Shown: positions 1 to 6,747 of the stretch, piece after piece | How positions within the stretch are numbered: the stretch's first letter is position 1 | Layout of the letters: the number at the start of each line of letters is the position of its first letter | Assembly (NCBI RefSeq): GCF_014904705.1 | Contig: NZ_JACZCQ010000006.1 | Span: 930,001 to 994,000, forward strand | DNA length: 64,000 nucleotides | DNA from: Nisaea sediminum | Lineage (GTDB): Bacteria > Pseudomonadota > Alphaproteobacteria > Thalassobaculales > Thalassobaculaceae | Direction of reading: 5' to 3' | Program-made: the position numbers and the translations under genes | The notes under the pieces: generated by a model | Seen by the model: the letters and a program-made list of their open reading frames with translations, nothing else | What the model was told of the DNA's origin: nothing | Database searches by the model: none

Positions 1-1
1 C

Positions 2-817
2 CTCGCCTGTATCGAGCGCGGTATCCCGAGCCTGATGGAGAAGCCGGTCGCGGCGACGCTCGCGGACGCGTTCGAACTGGCGCGGGCGAGCAAGGCCGCC
101 GGCATTCCCGTTCTCGTCGGCCATCACCGGCGCCACAGCCCCGATATCGGGCTGGCCCGCGAGACCGTGGCGAGCGGCAGGCTCGGCCGCATCGTGACGG
201 TGAGCGGCATGTGGTGGGTCGACAAGCCGGAGAGCTATTTCGACGTCGCCTGGCGGCGCCAGGAGGGCGGCGGCACGCTGCTCATCAACCTGATCCATGA
301 TATCGACTGCATGCGCTTCATTCTCGGCGAGATAAGCCGGGTCAGCGCCTTCACCTCTAACGCGGTGCGCGGCCTCGCCGTGGAGGATACGGCGAGCGTT
401 TCCTTCGAGTTCGAGAGCGGCGTGCTCGGCGGCTTCACCATCAGCGACGCCGTCGCCTCGCCCTACAGCTGGGAGCGCGCCTCGGGCCAGGCGCTCTACT
501 TCCCGCACCAGCCGGAAAACTACCTCTTCATCGGCGGCCGCGACGGAGCGCTCGAGGTGCCGACGATGGAACACTGGCACCACGGGCCCGGCGGCGGCGA
601 CTGGCAGAACGACCTCGTCCGCGAGACCCTGCCGCTCGACGGCAGCCGGACCTACGAGAACCAGCTCGCGCATTTCCTGAAGGTGATCGATGGCGCCGAG
701 CCGCCGGTCATCGACGCCGAGGACGGCGCCCGGACGCTCGCCGTGCTGCTCGCGGTGAAGACGGCGGCAAAGGAGGGCCGGGTGGTCGACGTCGCGGAGA
801 TGCTGGAGGGACTGTAG
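2..817 (+). CDS. Gfo/Idh/MocA family oxidoreductase (5' end outside window)
   Basis: C-terminal 271 residues of an NAD(P)-dependent dehydrogenase of the glucose-fructose oxidoreductase/inositol dehydrogenase family. The reading frame is open from base 2, so the N-terminal Rossmann GxGxxG region lies to the left of the window. Visible hallmarks are the EKPVA motif (about residue 13 of the visible part), which carries the conserved Lys-Pro after the Rossmann fold, then GHHRRHSP and a later HDIDCMRF segment typical of the catalytic face. Family members oxidise sugars, inositols or sugar acids. The substrate cannot be told from sequence, though the right end of the window also carries sugar-acid genes. 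An 83 bp palindromic repeat follows 30 bp after the stop. Confidence 0.88.
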   Translation, partial: LACIERGIPSLMEKPVAATLADAFELARASKAAGIPVLVGHHRRHSPDIGLARETVASGRLGRIVTVSGMWWVDKPESYFDVAWRRQEGGGTLLINLIHDIDCMRFILGEISRVSAFTSNAVRGLAVEDTASVSFEFESGVLGGFTISDAVASPYSWERASGQALYFPHQPENYLFIGGRDGALEVPTMEHWHHGPGGGDWQNDLVRETLPLDGSRTYENQLAHFLKVIDGAEPPVIDAEDGARTLAVLLAVKTAAKEGRVVDVAEMLEGL

Positions 818-847
818 GGGACGGCTGAGCTCACGCTCTCTACAATC

Positions 848-930
848 GTCATCCCGGACCCCGATCCGGGATCCACTCTCCGGCGTGTCACTCCCGTAGC
901 CAGTGGATCCTGACGTCCGTCGGGATGACG
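848..930. repeat. Palindromic dispersed repeat, copy 1
   Basis: Imperfect inverted repeat of 83 bp. The outer arms are CGTCATCCCG (848-857) and CGGGATGACG (921-930); the inner arms are GGATCCACT (869-877) and AGTGGATCC (902-910). A second near-identical copy lies at 1780-1863 and a diverged relative with the same outer arms at 60419-60503. It sits between the stop of the oxidoreductase and the stop of a small minus-strand gene, so it could act as a bidirectional transcription end or RNA-stabilising hairpin. That role is inference. Confidence 0.85.
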
Positions 931-932
931 GG

Positions 933-1139
933 TTATAAACCGTGTCTCTTCAAATCCTTTCCCATCGGGTCCCGCCACCCGTCGACATGGTCGGGGGACA
1001 GCGCTGCCGGAGGCCGGGAGCGGAGGGACCGGAGCATGTCGAGCGCCCCTGCCGCCGACGCGCCCCGGACCCTGAGGCGCTGTTCGAACGTCGTCTCGAT
1101 ATGTTCCGGACTGGATGATCGGTCGTCCATGTCGGGCAC
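933..1139 (-). CDS. Small hypothetical protein (68 aa), divergent from HxlR regulator
   Basis: I do not recognise this protein. It is 68 residues, polar and Arg-rich, with no membrane segment or signal peptide. Support for a real gene comes from context. The ATG at 1139 is preceded by GGGAG eight bases upstream. A minus-strand promoter can be read in the shared intergenic region: -35 TTGCAA within the distal HxlR operator, 17 bp spacing, then TATCTG. The gene ends two bases from the palindromic repeat at 848-930. Genes divergent from HxlR regulators are often their targets, so this may be the regulated gene. It could still be a chance frame in GC-rich DNA. Confidence 0.45.
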   Translation of the reverse strand: MPDMDDRSSSPEHIETTFEQRLRVRGASAAGALDMLRSLRSRPPAALSPDHVDGWRDPMGKDLKRHGL

Positions 1140-1161
1140 TCCCGTTGCTGCGGCGAAGAAA

Positions 1162-1221
1162 ATAACTTGTCTTTTGCAAGTGAAATTCAGATAGGCAGAT
1201 AACTTGTTTTTTGCAAGTTAT
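1162..1221. promoter_or_regulatory. Two-operator divergent promoter of the HxlR-type regulator
   Basis: Two dyads 37 bp apart. 1199-1221 is perfect: ATAACTTG, seven bases, CAAGTTAT. 1162-1184 is the same with an imperfect right half (CAAGTGAA). The palindromic TTGCAA inside each dyad can serve as a -35 box. On the plus strand it is 1174-1179 with 17 bp to AGATAA (1197-1202). On the minus strand it is 1211-1216 with 17 bp to TATCTG (1193-1188). A repressor bound to both dyads would cover both promoters. This is a likely autoregulatory operator pair for the HxlR protein starting at 1239. Confidence 0.7.
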
Positions 1222-1238
1222 TTTCCTAGATTGGACCC

Positions 1239-1688
1239 ATGGAAAACACGAACAAGCTCCGCACGAGCGGATGTCCGGTCGCCTTCGGTCTCGATATTTT
1301 CGGGGATCGCTGGAGCCTGCTGATCATCCGCGACATGATGCTGCACGGAAAGAAGACCTACGGGGACTTCCTCGAAGGAGGCGAGGGGATCTCGACCAAC
1401 ATCCTCGCCGCCCGCCTGAAGCAGCTCGAGGCCCAGGGGATCGTCGAGAAGTCACGCGACCCGGACAGCGGCCGCAGCTATCTCTATCACCTGACGGACA
1501 AGGGCCGCGATCTGGCCCCGGTCCTGTTCGACATCATTCTCTGGAGCGGCAAATACGACGCGCGGCCGTTCGCCCGCAAGGGCGTGCTGAAGAGACTGAA
1601 GGACGACCGGCCGGGTATGGAGGCGAAGGTGCTCTCCGGTGAGCTCGATCCGATGCCGCGCACGCCGGTGAAAGCCGTGCAGGACTGA
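1239..1688 (+). CDS. HxlR family winged-helix transcriptional regulator
   Basis: 149-residue regulator of the HxlR (MarR-like) family. It opens with the family signature of a Cys-Pro near residues 11-12 (SGCPV) followed by GDRWSLLIIRDM, which begins the winged helix. GISTNILAARLKQLE is the recognition helix and the SYLYHLTDKG stretch forms the wing and linker. The single N-terminal Cys is the position that senses aldehydes or oxidants in some relatives (established for the family). Two ATAACTTG dyads lie 18-77 bp upstream of the start and predict autoregulation plus control of the divergent 68-residue gene. A second palindromic repeat copy lies 92 bp downstream. Confidence 0.92.
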   Translation: MENTNKLRTSGCPVAFGLDIFGDRWSLLIIRDMMLHGKKTYGDFLEGGEGISTNILAARLKQLEAQGIVEKSRDPDSGRSYLYHLTDKGRDLAPVLFDIILWSGKYDARPFARKGVLKRLKDDRPGMEAKVLSGELDPMPRTPVKAVQD

Positions 1689-1779
1689 GCCGCGACTGAG
1701 CGAAGCTTCGCCGGACCCGCGAAAGCCGGAAGGGTGCAGCGGACGCTTTCCGCTCCCGTTTCTCAATGCTCCTCAACAT

Positions 1780-1863
1780 CGTCATCCCGGACTCCGATCC
1801 GGGATCCACTCTTCGATGCGTCCCACCCGTCGCCAGTGGATCCCGACTTGCGTCGGGATGACG
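1780..1863. repeat. Palindromic dispersed repeat, copy 2
   Basis: 84 bp imperfect inverted repeat, strongly similar to the copy at 848-930. Outer arms CGTCATCCCG (1780-1789) and CGGGATGACG (1854-1863); inner arms GGATCCACT (1802-1810) and AGTGGATCC (1835-1843). It lies between the convergent HxlR and MAPEG genes, where a bidirectional terminator-like hairpin would fit. The two copies bracket the HxlR locus. Confidence 0.85.
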
Positions 1864-1913
1864 GTTGCGGGGCGTGTTCCGCATTGAGAGACGTGTTCCC
1901 GTAACTCGCTGTG

Positions 1914-2474
1914 TCAGACGCCGCTTGCGGCGCTCCGGAGCAGGCAGGCAAGGGCGCCGAGGGTGAGCAGCACGGTCGGGTAGAAGGTGAGCGCGAAGCC
2001 GAAGGCCCGCGCCGGCGCGCCGCCCTTGTAGCCCGCGACGAACAGCACCCGCCCGGCGACGAATATCAGCACCGCCGCCGGCACCGCACCATGCCAGGCG
2101 GTGGGCGTCGCGGCGGTCCAGACCAGATGCGCGATCACCGCGATCACAGACTGCTCCAGCGTGTTCTGCAACAGCGCCTGCAGCATGTGCGCCCGCCCGG
2201 TCCCGGAGGTCCGCCCGCTGCCGTCGATATCGGCCGGCGTGAAGAAGCGGTGCCGCGCCAGATTGCCGATGGTGGCGATCAGGCAGAGTAGGACGAGCGC
2301 ATCCCATTTCAGCGTCAGGGCGAGCCGGAGCGCGAGATCTGCGGGGGCGGCGAAGACAGACGGCGGCCAGAGCACGGACGCCCCGAGGACGATCGCCGCG
2401 ACGGCCAGGGCCGCCAGCATGTTGCGGAGCACGCCGCGCTGCTTGAGATCAAGAACCATAGCATAGAATAGCAT
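1914..2474 (-). CDS. MAPEG family membrane protein
   Basis: 186-residue integral membrane protein with about four hydrophobic segments and the C-terminal GRVLFVAGY motif characteristic of MAPEG proteins (membrane-associated proteins in eicosanoid and glutathione metabolism). Bacterial members are glutathione-transferase-like membrane proteins of mostly unknown substrate. The NTLEQ motif before the third segment is also typical. Two ATGs are possible (2474 and 2459) and neither has a strong ribosome site, so the N-terminus is uncertain by five residues. It is convergent with the HxlR gene across repeat copy 2. Confidence 0.82.
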   Translation of the reverse strand: MLFYAMVLDLKQRGVLRNMLAALAVAAIVLGASVLWPPSVFAAPADLALRLALTLKWDALVLLCLIATIGNLARHRFFTPADIDGSGRTSGTGRAHMLQALLQNTLEQSVIAVIAHLVWTAATPTAWHGAVPAAVLIFVAGRVLFVAGYKGGAPARAFGFALTFYPTVLLTLGALACLLRSAASGV

Positions 2475-2552
2475 GTCAGACTGGAGATGGTTAAAGCGTT
2501 TCGTGCCGCCACTCTCTGTCCGCCATGTTTTCGATATTGATTCGCAGAGACG

Positions 2553-3146
2553 TTAGATTAGGCCCGCTGCTGCGAGCGAGGCCCGTACGGCTTTAATGCT
2601 TATCATAAGTCGTTTCGGGTCATCTAAGGTCGGCTCAAAGCCCATATTTTGGTAGAAGTTCAACCTTCGACGGATCGTTTCTTCGTCATCTTGGGCGTCG
2701 ACTAGAACATCTAACACGATAGCGGCTGTACCGACGTCGGCTGAACGGCGTGCCACTCGATTCATTGCATCAATGAGGAGACCTGTTCCAATACCTTTCC
2801 CCTGATGGGCTTTGTCTACGCCAATCATCGAAAGGAAGACACATGGTATGTTGCCATGATTGGGAGCGTTCCGCGCGATCCCAATAGGTACGATTTTTTG
2901 AGAAACTGAGTGAGAGCTTAACGCGTAGAAACCAATTACTTTTTCTGAGTCTGGCTCAGTAACAACAAAAATCTTTGCGTGATCATTGAGGTCGTGCTTT
3001 TTGGCGGTCAACTTTAAGTAGTTGTCAATGCTTCGAATCCCAGACGAGAAAGCCGCTCGATCATGTTTCCGATGATCGAGCGGCTTTACGTAAGGCTCGT
3101 TAGATTCGGCGTTGCCGGTATCATTCGCCGTTGAATTGTCTGCCAT
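2553..3146 (-). CDS. GNAT acetyltransferase toxin (AtaT/TacT-like)
   Basis: 197-residue GNAT-fold acetyltransferase resembling type II toxins that acetylate the amino acid of charged tRNAs (AtaT/TacT family). The acetyl-CoA loop is HQGKGIGTGLL in the order expected after the SMIGVDKAHQ strand, and the C-terminal FYQNMGFEP carries the Tyr and Phe characteristic of this toxin clade. A polar extension of about 20 residues precedes the domain. The gene overlaps the upstream DUF1778 antitoxin gene by 26 bases, so the two are translationally coupled. The pair has visibly lower GC than its surroundings, suggesting acquisition by transfer. Confidence 0.87.
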   Translation of the reverse strand: MADNSTANDTGNAESNEPYVKPLDHRKHDRAAFSSGIRSIDNYLKLTAKKHDLNDHAKIFVVTEPDSEKVIGFYALSSHSVSQKIVPIGIARNAPNHGNIPCVFLSMIGVDKAHQGKGIGTGLLIDAMNRVARRSADVGTAAIVLDVLVDAQDDEETIRRRLNFYQNMGFEPTLDDPKRLMISIKAVRASLAAAGLI

Positions 3147-3435
3147 AACGTTTCATAGCCTCAACGAGCGCCGGTATGGGTTCTGCGGGGCGGTCTAGCA
3201 TCGCTAGAAATTGCGCATAACCCTTTTCCGACATTACTGTTTGCTCATGATCGGAGATCACTTCTCTGGCGCGATCATAAGCGGCACTCACTACGAATGC
3301 GGATTTATCGACGCCCTGCAACCTTGCAGCTCTGTCGATGACGTCATTAGTTGTCGATGTTGTTCGGATTGTTAATCTTGCAGATTTGACCTCCTTATGC
3401 GCCACTGAACCCTCATCCAGCTTTGCGGTACCCAT
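3121..3435 (-). CDS. DUF1778 ribbon-helix-helix antitoxin
   Basis: 104-residue DUF1778 protein, the usual antitoxin partner of GNAT toxins. The N-terminal half has the ribbon-helix-helix pattern (ARLTIRTTSTTNDVIDRAA, then SAFVVSAAYDRA). The C-terminal tail ending in a Pro-rich linker and a short helix is what normally wraps and neutralises the toxin. Start ATG at 3435 has GGAG eight bases upstream. A 10+10 bp perfect dyad (3490-3516) lies upstream and is the likely site of conditional autorepression by the antitoxin-toxin complex. Confidence 0.9.
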   Translation of the reverse strand: MGTAKLDEGSVAHKEVKSARLTIRTTSTTNDVIDRAARLQGVDKSAFVVSAAYDRAREVISDHEQTVMSEKGYAQFLAMLDRPAEPIPALVEAMKRYGRQFNGE

Positions 3436-3459
3436 TTCGCTTTCTCCACTACCTCATCT

Positions 3460-3516
3460 ACAAGCGATCTTGTACGTCGCGTTGCTACATAATGTACGTC
3501 TGATCGACGTACATTA
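3460..3516. promoter_or_regulatory. Operator region of the DUF1778/GNAT toxin-antitoxin pair
   Basis: Perfect inverted repeat TAATGTACGT (3490-3499), seven bases, ACGTACATTA (3507-3516). A second small dyad ACAAG-CGAT-CTTGT (3460-3473) and an isolated TGTACGTC half-site (3471-3478) lie closer to the antitoxin start at 3435. The layout fits cooperative binding by a ribbon-helix-helix antitoxin. The rest of 3517-3656 is AT-richer sequence in which I see no gene. Confidence 0.7.
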
Positions 3517-3656
3517 CAACGTTCATGATGATATATTTGCTTCGTCACATGATGTAGGTGCAAGCGGCCTAGGTTGCGTCGATATGTTGATCGGTCGCGA
3601 ATTGATGCTCGAGTTACCTAAGCTTCGCTTGGAAATTAAGAGCTGATATATTTCAC

Positions 3657-4334
3657 CTAAATCAACTCCTGCTCCCGATCATCCGTCTCCCCGTACCTCT
3701 GCAGCGACGGTTTCTTCAGCCCCTCGTAGAGCTTCTCGATCCCGGCATTGATCTCGCGGTTGTTGCGCTCGAAGAGCGAGTTGCCGGCGAGATCGCTCTC
3801 GACCAGCAGGGGGCCGAACTTCTCCACCTCGAGCACCCACATCGCCTGGGCGATGCCGAGCTCGTCGAGCCAGTGCGCCGCCCTCACGTTCTTGATCCCG
3901 CGTCCCAGGAGCGCGCCGGTGCCGTAGCCGACGGTGGTGAGATAGACCGCGCCGGCGGGCACGAAGAGGGTCCGGTAATCCTCCTCCGACATGCCGCCCT
4001 TGCCGACGATGAGCTTCGCGCCGGAGGCGGCGAACCAGTCCTTCATCCATTTCGAGAAACGGAAGCTGGCGGTGGCGGTGACGGCGCTGACCTTCAGGCT
4101 GCCGTCCTCCTGCTGCGCTGCGGCGGGGGAGCAGTGGAAATTGACGTTGCCGATCTCCGCGAAAGGGGCGGGCGGGGCCTCGCCATTCTCGAGCACCTTC
4201 TTGTAGACGCCCTCGCGCGCCGTATAGATCAGTCCGTCGAGATAGACCACGTCGCCGAGTTCGAGCGTGGCCAGATCCGCGTCCGTGACCGGGGTCTTCA
4301 GGCGGACCGTTTTGCGCTCGCGGGCATTTCCCAT
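3657..4334 (-). CDS. Class I fumarate hydratase-like protein, C-terminal (beta) part
   Basis: 225 residues matching the C-terminal domain of iron-sulfur (class I) fumarases and tartrate dehydratases. Seen are the LGDVVYLDG start of the swivelling domain, the IVGKGGM loop and the FERNNREIN segment near the end. Where class I enzymes usually read GRDAAH, this protein reads AREGVY, so the substrate may not be fumarate. ATG 4334 has GGGAG eight bases upstream and overlaps the alpha frame by 37 bases. A single -1 shift in that overlap would join the two into one chain of about 541 residues, the normal size of single-chain class I fumarases, so this may be the 3' half of a frameshifted gene. Confidence 0.82.
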   Translation of the reverse strand: MGNARERKTVRLKTPVTDADLATLELGDVVYLDGLIYTAREGVYKKVLENGEAPPAPFAEIGNVNFHCSPAAAQQEDGSLKVSAVTATASFRFSKWMKDWFAASGAKLIVGKGGMSEEDYRTLFVPAGAVYLTTVGYGTGALLGRGIKNVRAAHWLDELGIAQAMWVLEVEKFGPLLVESDLAGNSLFERNNREINAGIEKLYEGLKKPSLQRYGETDDREQELI

Positions 4335-5281
4335 GAGACCGTCTCCCGTCGCATATAGGGGGTGAACCAGTTCGGGTCGGTGCGGAACTCGGCCCGCCCG
4401 TCGGCATGCAGGCGCACGGTCGCGCGGCGCGAGGAGAGGCAGAAGGCGTGCAGGCTCATCGGCATGCCGCCGGTATGGGTGTAGCCGACCTCGATATGGC
4501 AATCGACCACCATGCTCTTGCCGACGAAGCCCATCGCGCCCATGCCGATGCTGTTGCCGAGTTCCTGCAGCTCCAGCTCCAGTTCGGCGATCTTCGGGTC
4601 CGGGTTGCGGTCGCCGACGGTGCGGAGGCACGCGGCCTGCTTGCCGAGCACCATGCAGGTATCCTTGGAGCCGCCGAGCCCGACGCCGACGATCGCCGGC
4701 TGGCAGGCGAGACCGCGCTTGCCGAAGGCGATCATGCCGTCGAGGAAGAAGCGCTTGATGCCGTCGATCCCGTCGCCGGGGAAGAGCATCCGGTAGTCGG
4801 TGCCGAAGAGGCCGCCCTTGTGCACCGTGGTGATGTCGACCCAGTCGGCGTCCGGCTCGAAGCTGTATTCGATCTCGGGCGCGTTGATGCCGACATTGTT
4901 GTTGTGGTCGGTACGCCAGAGCGGATGGACCCGGTTCGGGCGGAGCGGAATGTCGTGGGTGGCGCGGGCGGTGGCGCTCCGGAGCGCCTCTTCCAGCGCG
5001 ATGAAGCCGCCCTCCAGCTTCGCCTCGTTGCCCGCCTTCACGTAGTAGCGCGGCACGCCGGTATCGGCGCACATCGGGCGGCGGTCTTCCTTCGCTGCCT
5101 CGTAATTCTCCAGCATGGCCTCGAGCACGAAGGCGGAGAGATCTCCATCTTCGGCGGAGGCCATTTTCTTTATGCCCGCGAGATAATCGTCCGGAATGTC
5201 GATCCCGGCCTTGAACATGATCTCGTAGGCAGCCTGTTCGACTGCTTCTTTTGCGATCACCGGCGCTCCTCCCTGATGCAC
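4298..5281 (-). CDS. Class I fumarate hydratase-like protein, N-terminal (alpha) part
   Basis: 327 residues covering the [4Fe-4S] domain of class I fumarase-type hydro-lyases. Probable cluster cysteines are in MCADTGVP, in CQPAIVGVGLGG and in CHIEVGYTHTGG. GGSKDTCMVLGKQA is the conserved substrate loop. The protein continues into a WFTPYMRRETVSWE segment that is normally the linker of single-chain enzymes, then ends after about ten out-of-family residues. This argues that the chain was once fused to the beta part downstream. It is the sixth gene of a co-oriented block that starts with the Sdh-like iron-sulfur subunit at 9900; the gap to the preceding DUF3422 gene is 93 bp. Confidence 0.85.
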   Translation of the reverse strand: MHQGGAPVIAKEAVEQAAYEIMFKAGIDIPDDYLAGIKKMASAEDGDLSAFVLEAMLENYEAAKEDRRPMCADTGVPRYYVKAGNEAKLEGGFIALEEALRSATARATHDIPLRPNRVHPLWRTDHNNNVGINAPEIEYSFEPDADWVDITTVHKGGLFGTDYRMLFPGDGIDGIKRFFLDGMIAFGKRGLACQPAIVGVGLGGSKDTCMVLGKQAACLRTVGDRNPDPKIAELELELQELGNSIGMGAMGFVGKSMVVDCHIEVGYTHTGGMPMSLHAFCLSSRRATVRLHADGRAEFRTDPNWFTPYMRRETVSWEMPASAKRSA

Positions 5282-5374
5282 GAGGCCTGGCTGGGGAGAA
5301 GCCTAGCTGCTTTCCGGAGCGGTGGGGAAGGGGAGATCCGGAAACGGAGCCGTGCCGGGAGGGGCGCGGAAGCG

Positions 5375-6661
5375 CTATTTCCCGTCCGGCTTCTTCAGCG
5401 CGCGGCGCGTGAGCCGGTGCAGGAAGAACCAGAGCGCGACGACGAGCACCGGCAACAGGGCGGCCGAAGCGACGGTCGGATCGACAGAGACCAGCTTCGC
5501 CTTCACCATGCCTTCGAGCAGGTATTTCAGCAGGCTGACCGCGTAATAGCTGATCGCCACCACCGAGAGCCCCTCGACCGTGCGCTGGATCGCGAGCGAC
5601 TGGGCGGCGCGGCGGTTCATGCTGTCGAGCAGGTCGCGGTTCTGCCGCTCGACCTTCACCTCGATCCCGGTGCGCAGCAGGCTGGAAAGCCGGGAGGCGC
5701 GTTTCGAGATCGCCTCCTGGCGGCTCTGCACCGACCAGCAGGTGCGGAGCGCCGGGTCGATCCGGCGCATCAGATAGTCGAAGAGGTGGATATATCCGTT
5801 GAAGCTGATCGCGCCGAGCTGGCGCAACCGGCTCTCGACGATCTCGAAATAGGCCGTGCTGGCGCGGTAGCGATAGCTCGAATCCGCGATGATGGTCTCG
5901 AGCTCGGCCGAGAGCTGGGCCAGCGGGTCGAGCAGGCTCTCGTCCGAGCGTTCGGGGTCGGCCTCGGCCAGCTCGGCGGCGATCTTCGCGAGACCGCGTT
6001 CGATCCGCTCCAGCTTCGGGCTGGAGGCGCGGGCGATCGGCAGGGAAAGCAGGGCGAGCCGCCAGTAGGTCGCAAGCTCCAGCACCCGCTGCACGGTCTG
6101 GCCGAGCAGTTCGGGCCCGAGGTCGCCGGCGCGCAGATACATCCGGTCGAAGCCGTCGTCATGGGTGCGCAGGTCGCCGTAGATCTCGACCCGCTCCTTC
6201 TCCATCAGATTGGCGAAGACCTCGTTGCCGTCGAACCAGCGCGAGAGCCGGTTGGCGTCGAGCGGCGCATCCACACCGTCGGAGACGGCGAGATGCACGG
6301 CGACCAGGACGTCGCCGAATTTGGCCTCCTTCCACTCGGCGGGCAGAAGGTTGAAGACGGTCTCCTCGAAGGGCGCGTCGAAGCTCTCGGAGCGCAGGAA
6401 GGTGTAGGTCGAGAATTCGGTATGGCGCTCCCATTTCACCGTGAAGGGGCCGAGATTGGCGGTGAAATGCTTCATCTCCGCCGAGGGTTCGGCCTTGCCG
6501 TACTTGCGGCAGAGCGCGACCAGATCCCGGAAATCCTCTTCGCCGCCGTGCTCGCCGGTGCCGAAGGCGAGGTGGCTGATGCGCAGGGGCGCTTTCGCCG
6601 GCCGGATCGGGCGGGCGTGCAGTTCCAGCGTCAGCAGATCCCGTTCGGGATGAAATTTCAC
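5375..6661 (-). CDS. DUF3422 family membrane protein
   Basis: 428-residue member of DUF3422, a family of unknown function common in proteobacteria. The long N-terminal soluble part includes HARP and the aromatic VKWERHTEFSTYTF stretch typical of the family. Two hydrophobic helices lie near the C-terminus (around residues 350-420) and end in a basic tail, so it is probably anchored in the inner membrane. I chose the GTG at 6661 because GGAGG stands nine bases upstream and the product then begins MKFHPERD as in relatives; an upstream ATG would add twelve residues. It lies between the Sdh-like operon (86 bp upstream) and the fumarase-like gene on the same strand. Confidence 0.87.
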   Translation of the reverse strand: MKFHPERDLLTLELHARPIRPAKAPLRISHLAFGTGEHGGEEDFRDLVALCRKYGKAEPSAEMKHFTANLGPFTVKWERHTEFSTYTFLRSESFDAPFEETVFNLLPAEWKEAKFGDVLVAVHLAVSDGVDAPLDANRLSRWFDGNEVFANLMEKERVEIYGDLRTHDDGFDRMYLRAGDLGPELLGQTVQRVLELATYWRLALLSLPIARASSPKLERIERGLAKIAAELAEADPERSDESLLDPLAQLSAELETIIADSSYRYRASTAYFEIVESRLRQLGAISFNGYIHLFDYLMRRIDPALRTCWSVQSRQEAISKRASRLSSLLRTGIEVKVERQNRDLLDSMNRRAAQSLAIQRTVEGLSVVAISYYAVSLLKYLLEGMVKAKLVSVDPTVASAALLPVLVVALWFFLHRLTRRALKKPDGK

Positions 6662-6747
6662 GTCTCTTGCCCTCCATCGGAGCAGGGGCGGTCCCAATCA
6701 CCTTTACTGTGTCACGCCGCCTCCCCCAATGAGGCACCTTGCCGCGC

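Noticed and set aside
3338-3646. Plus-strand frame of 102 codons opposite the antitoxin start and promoter
   Set aside because: It overlaps the toxin-antitoxin operator and antitoxin 5' end, has no ribosome site and no recognisable family.
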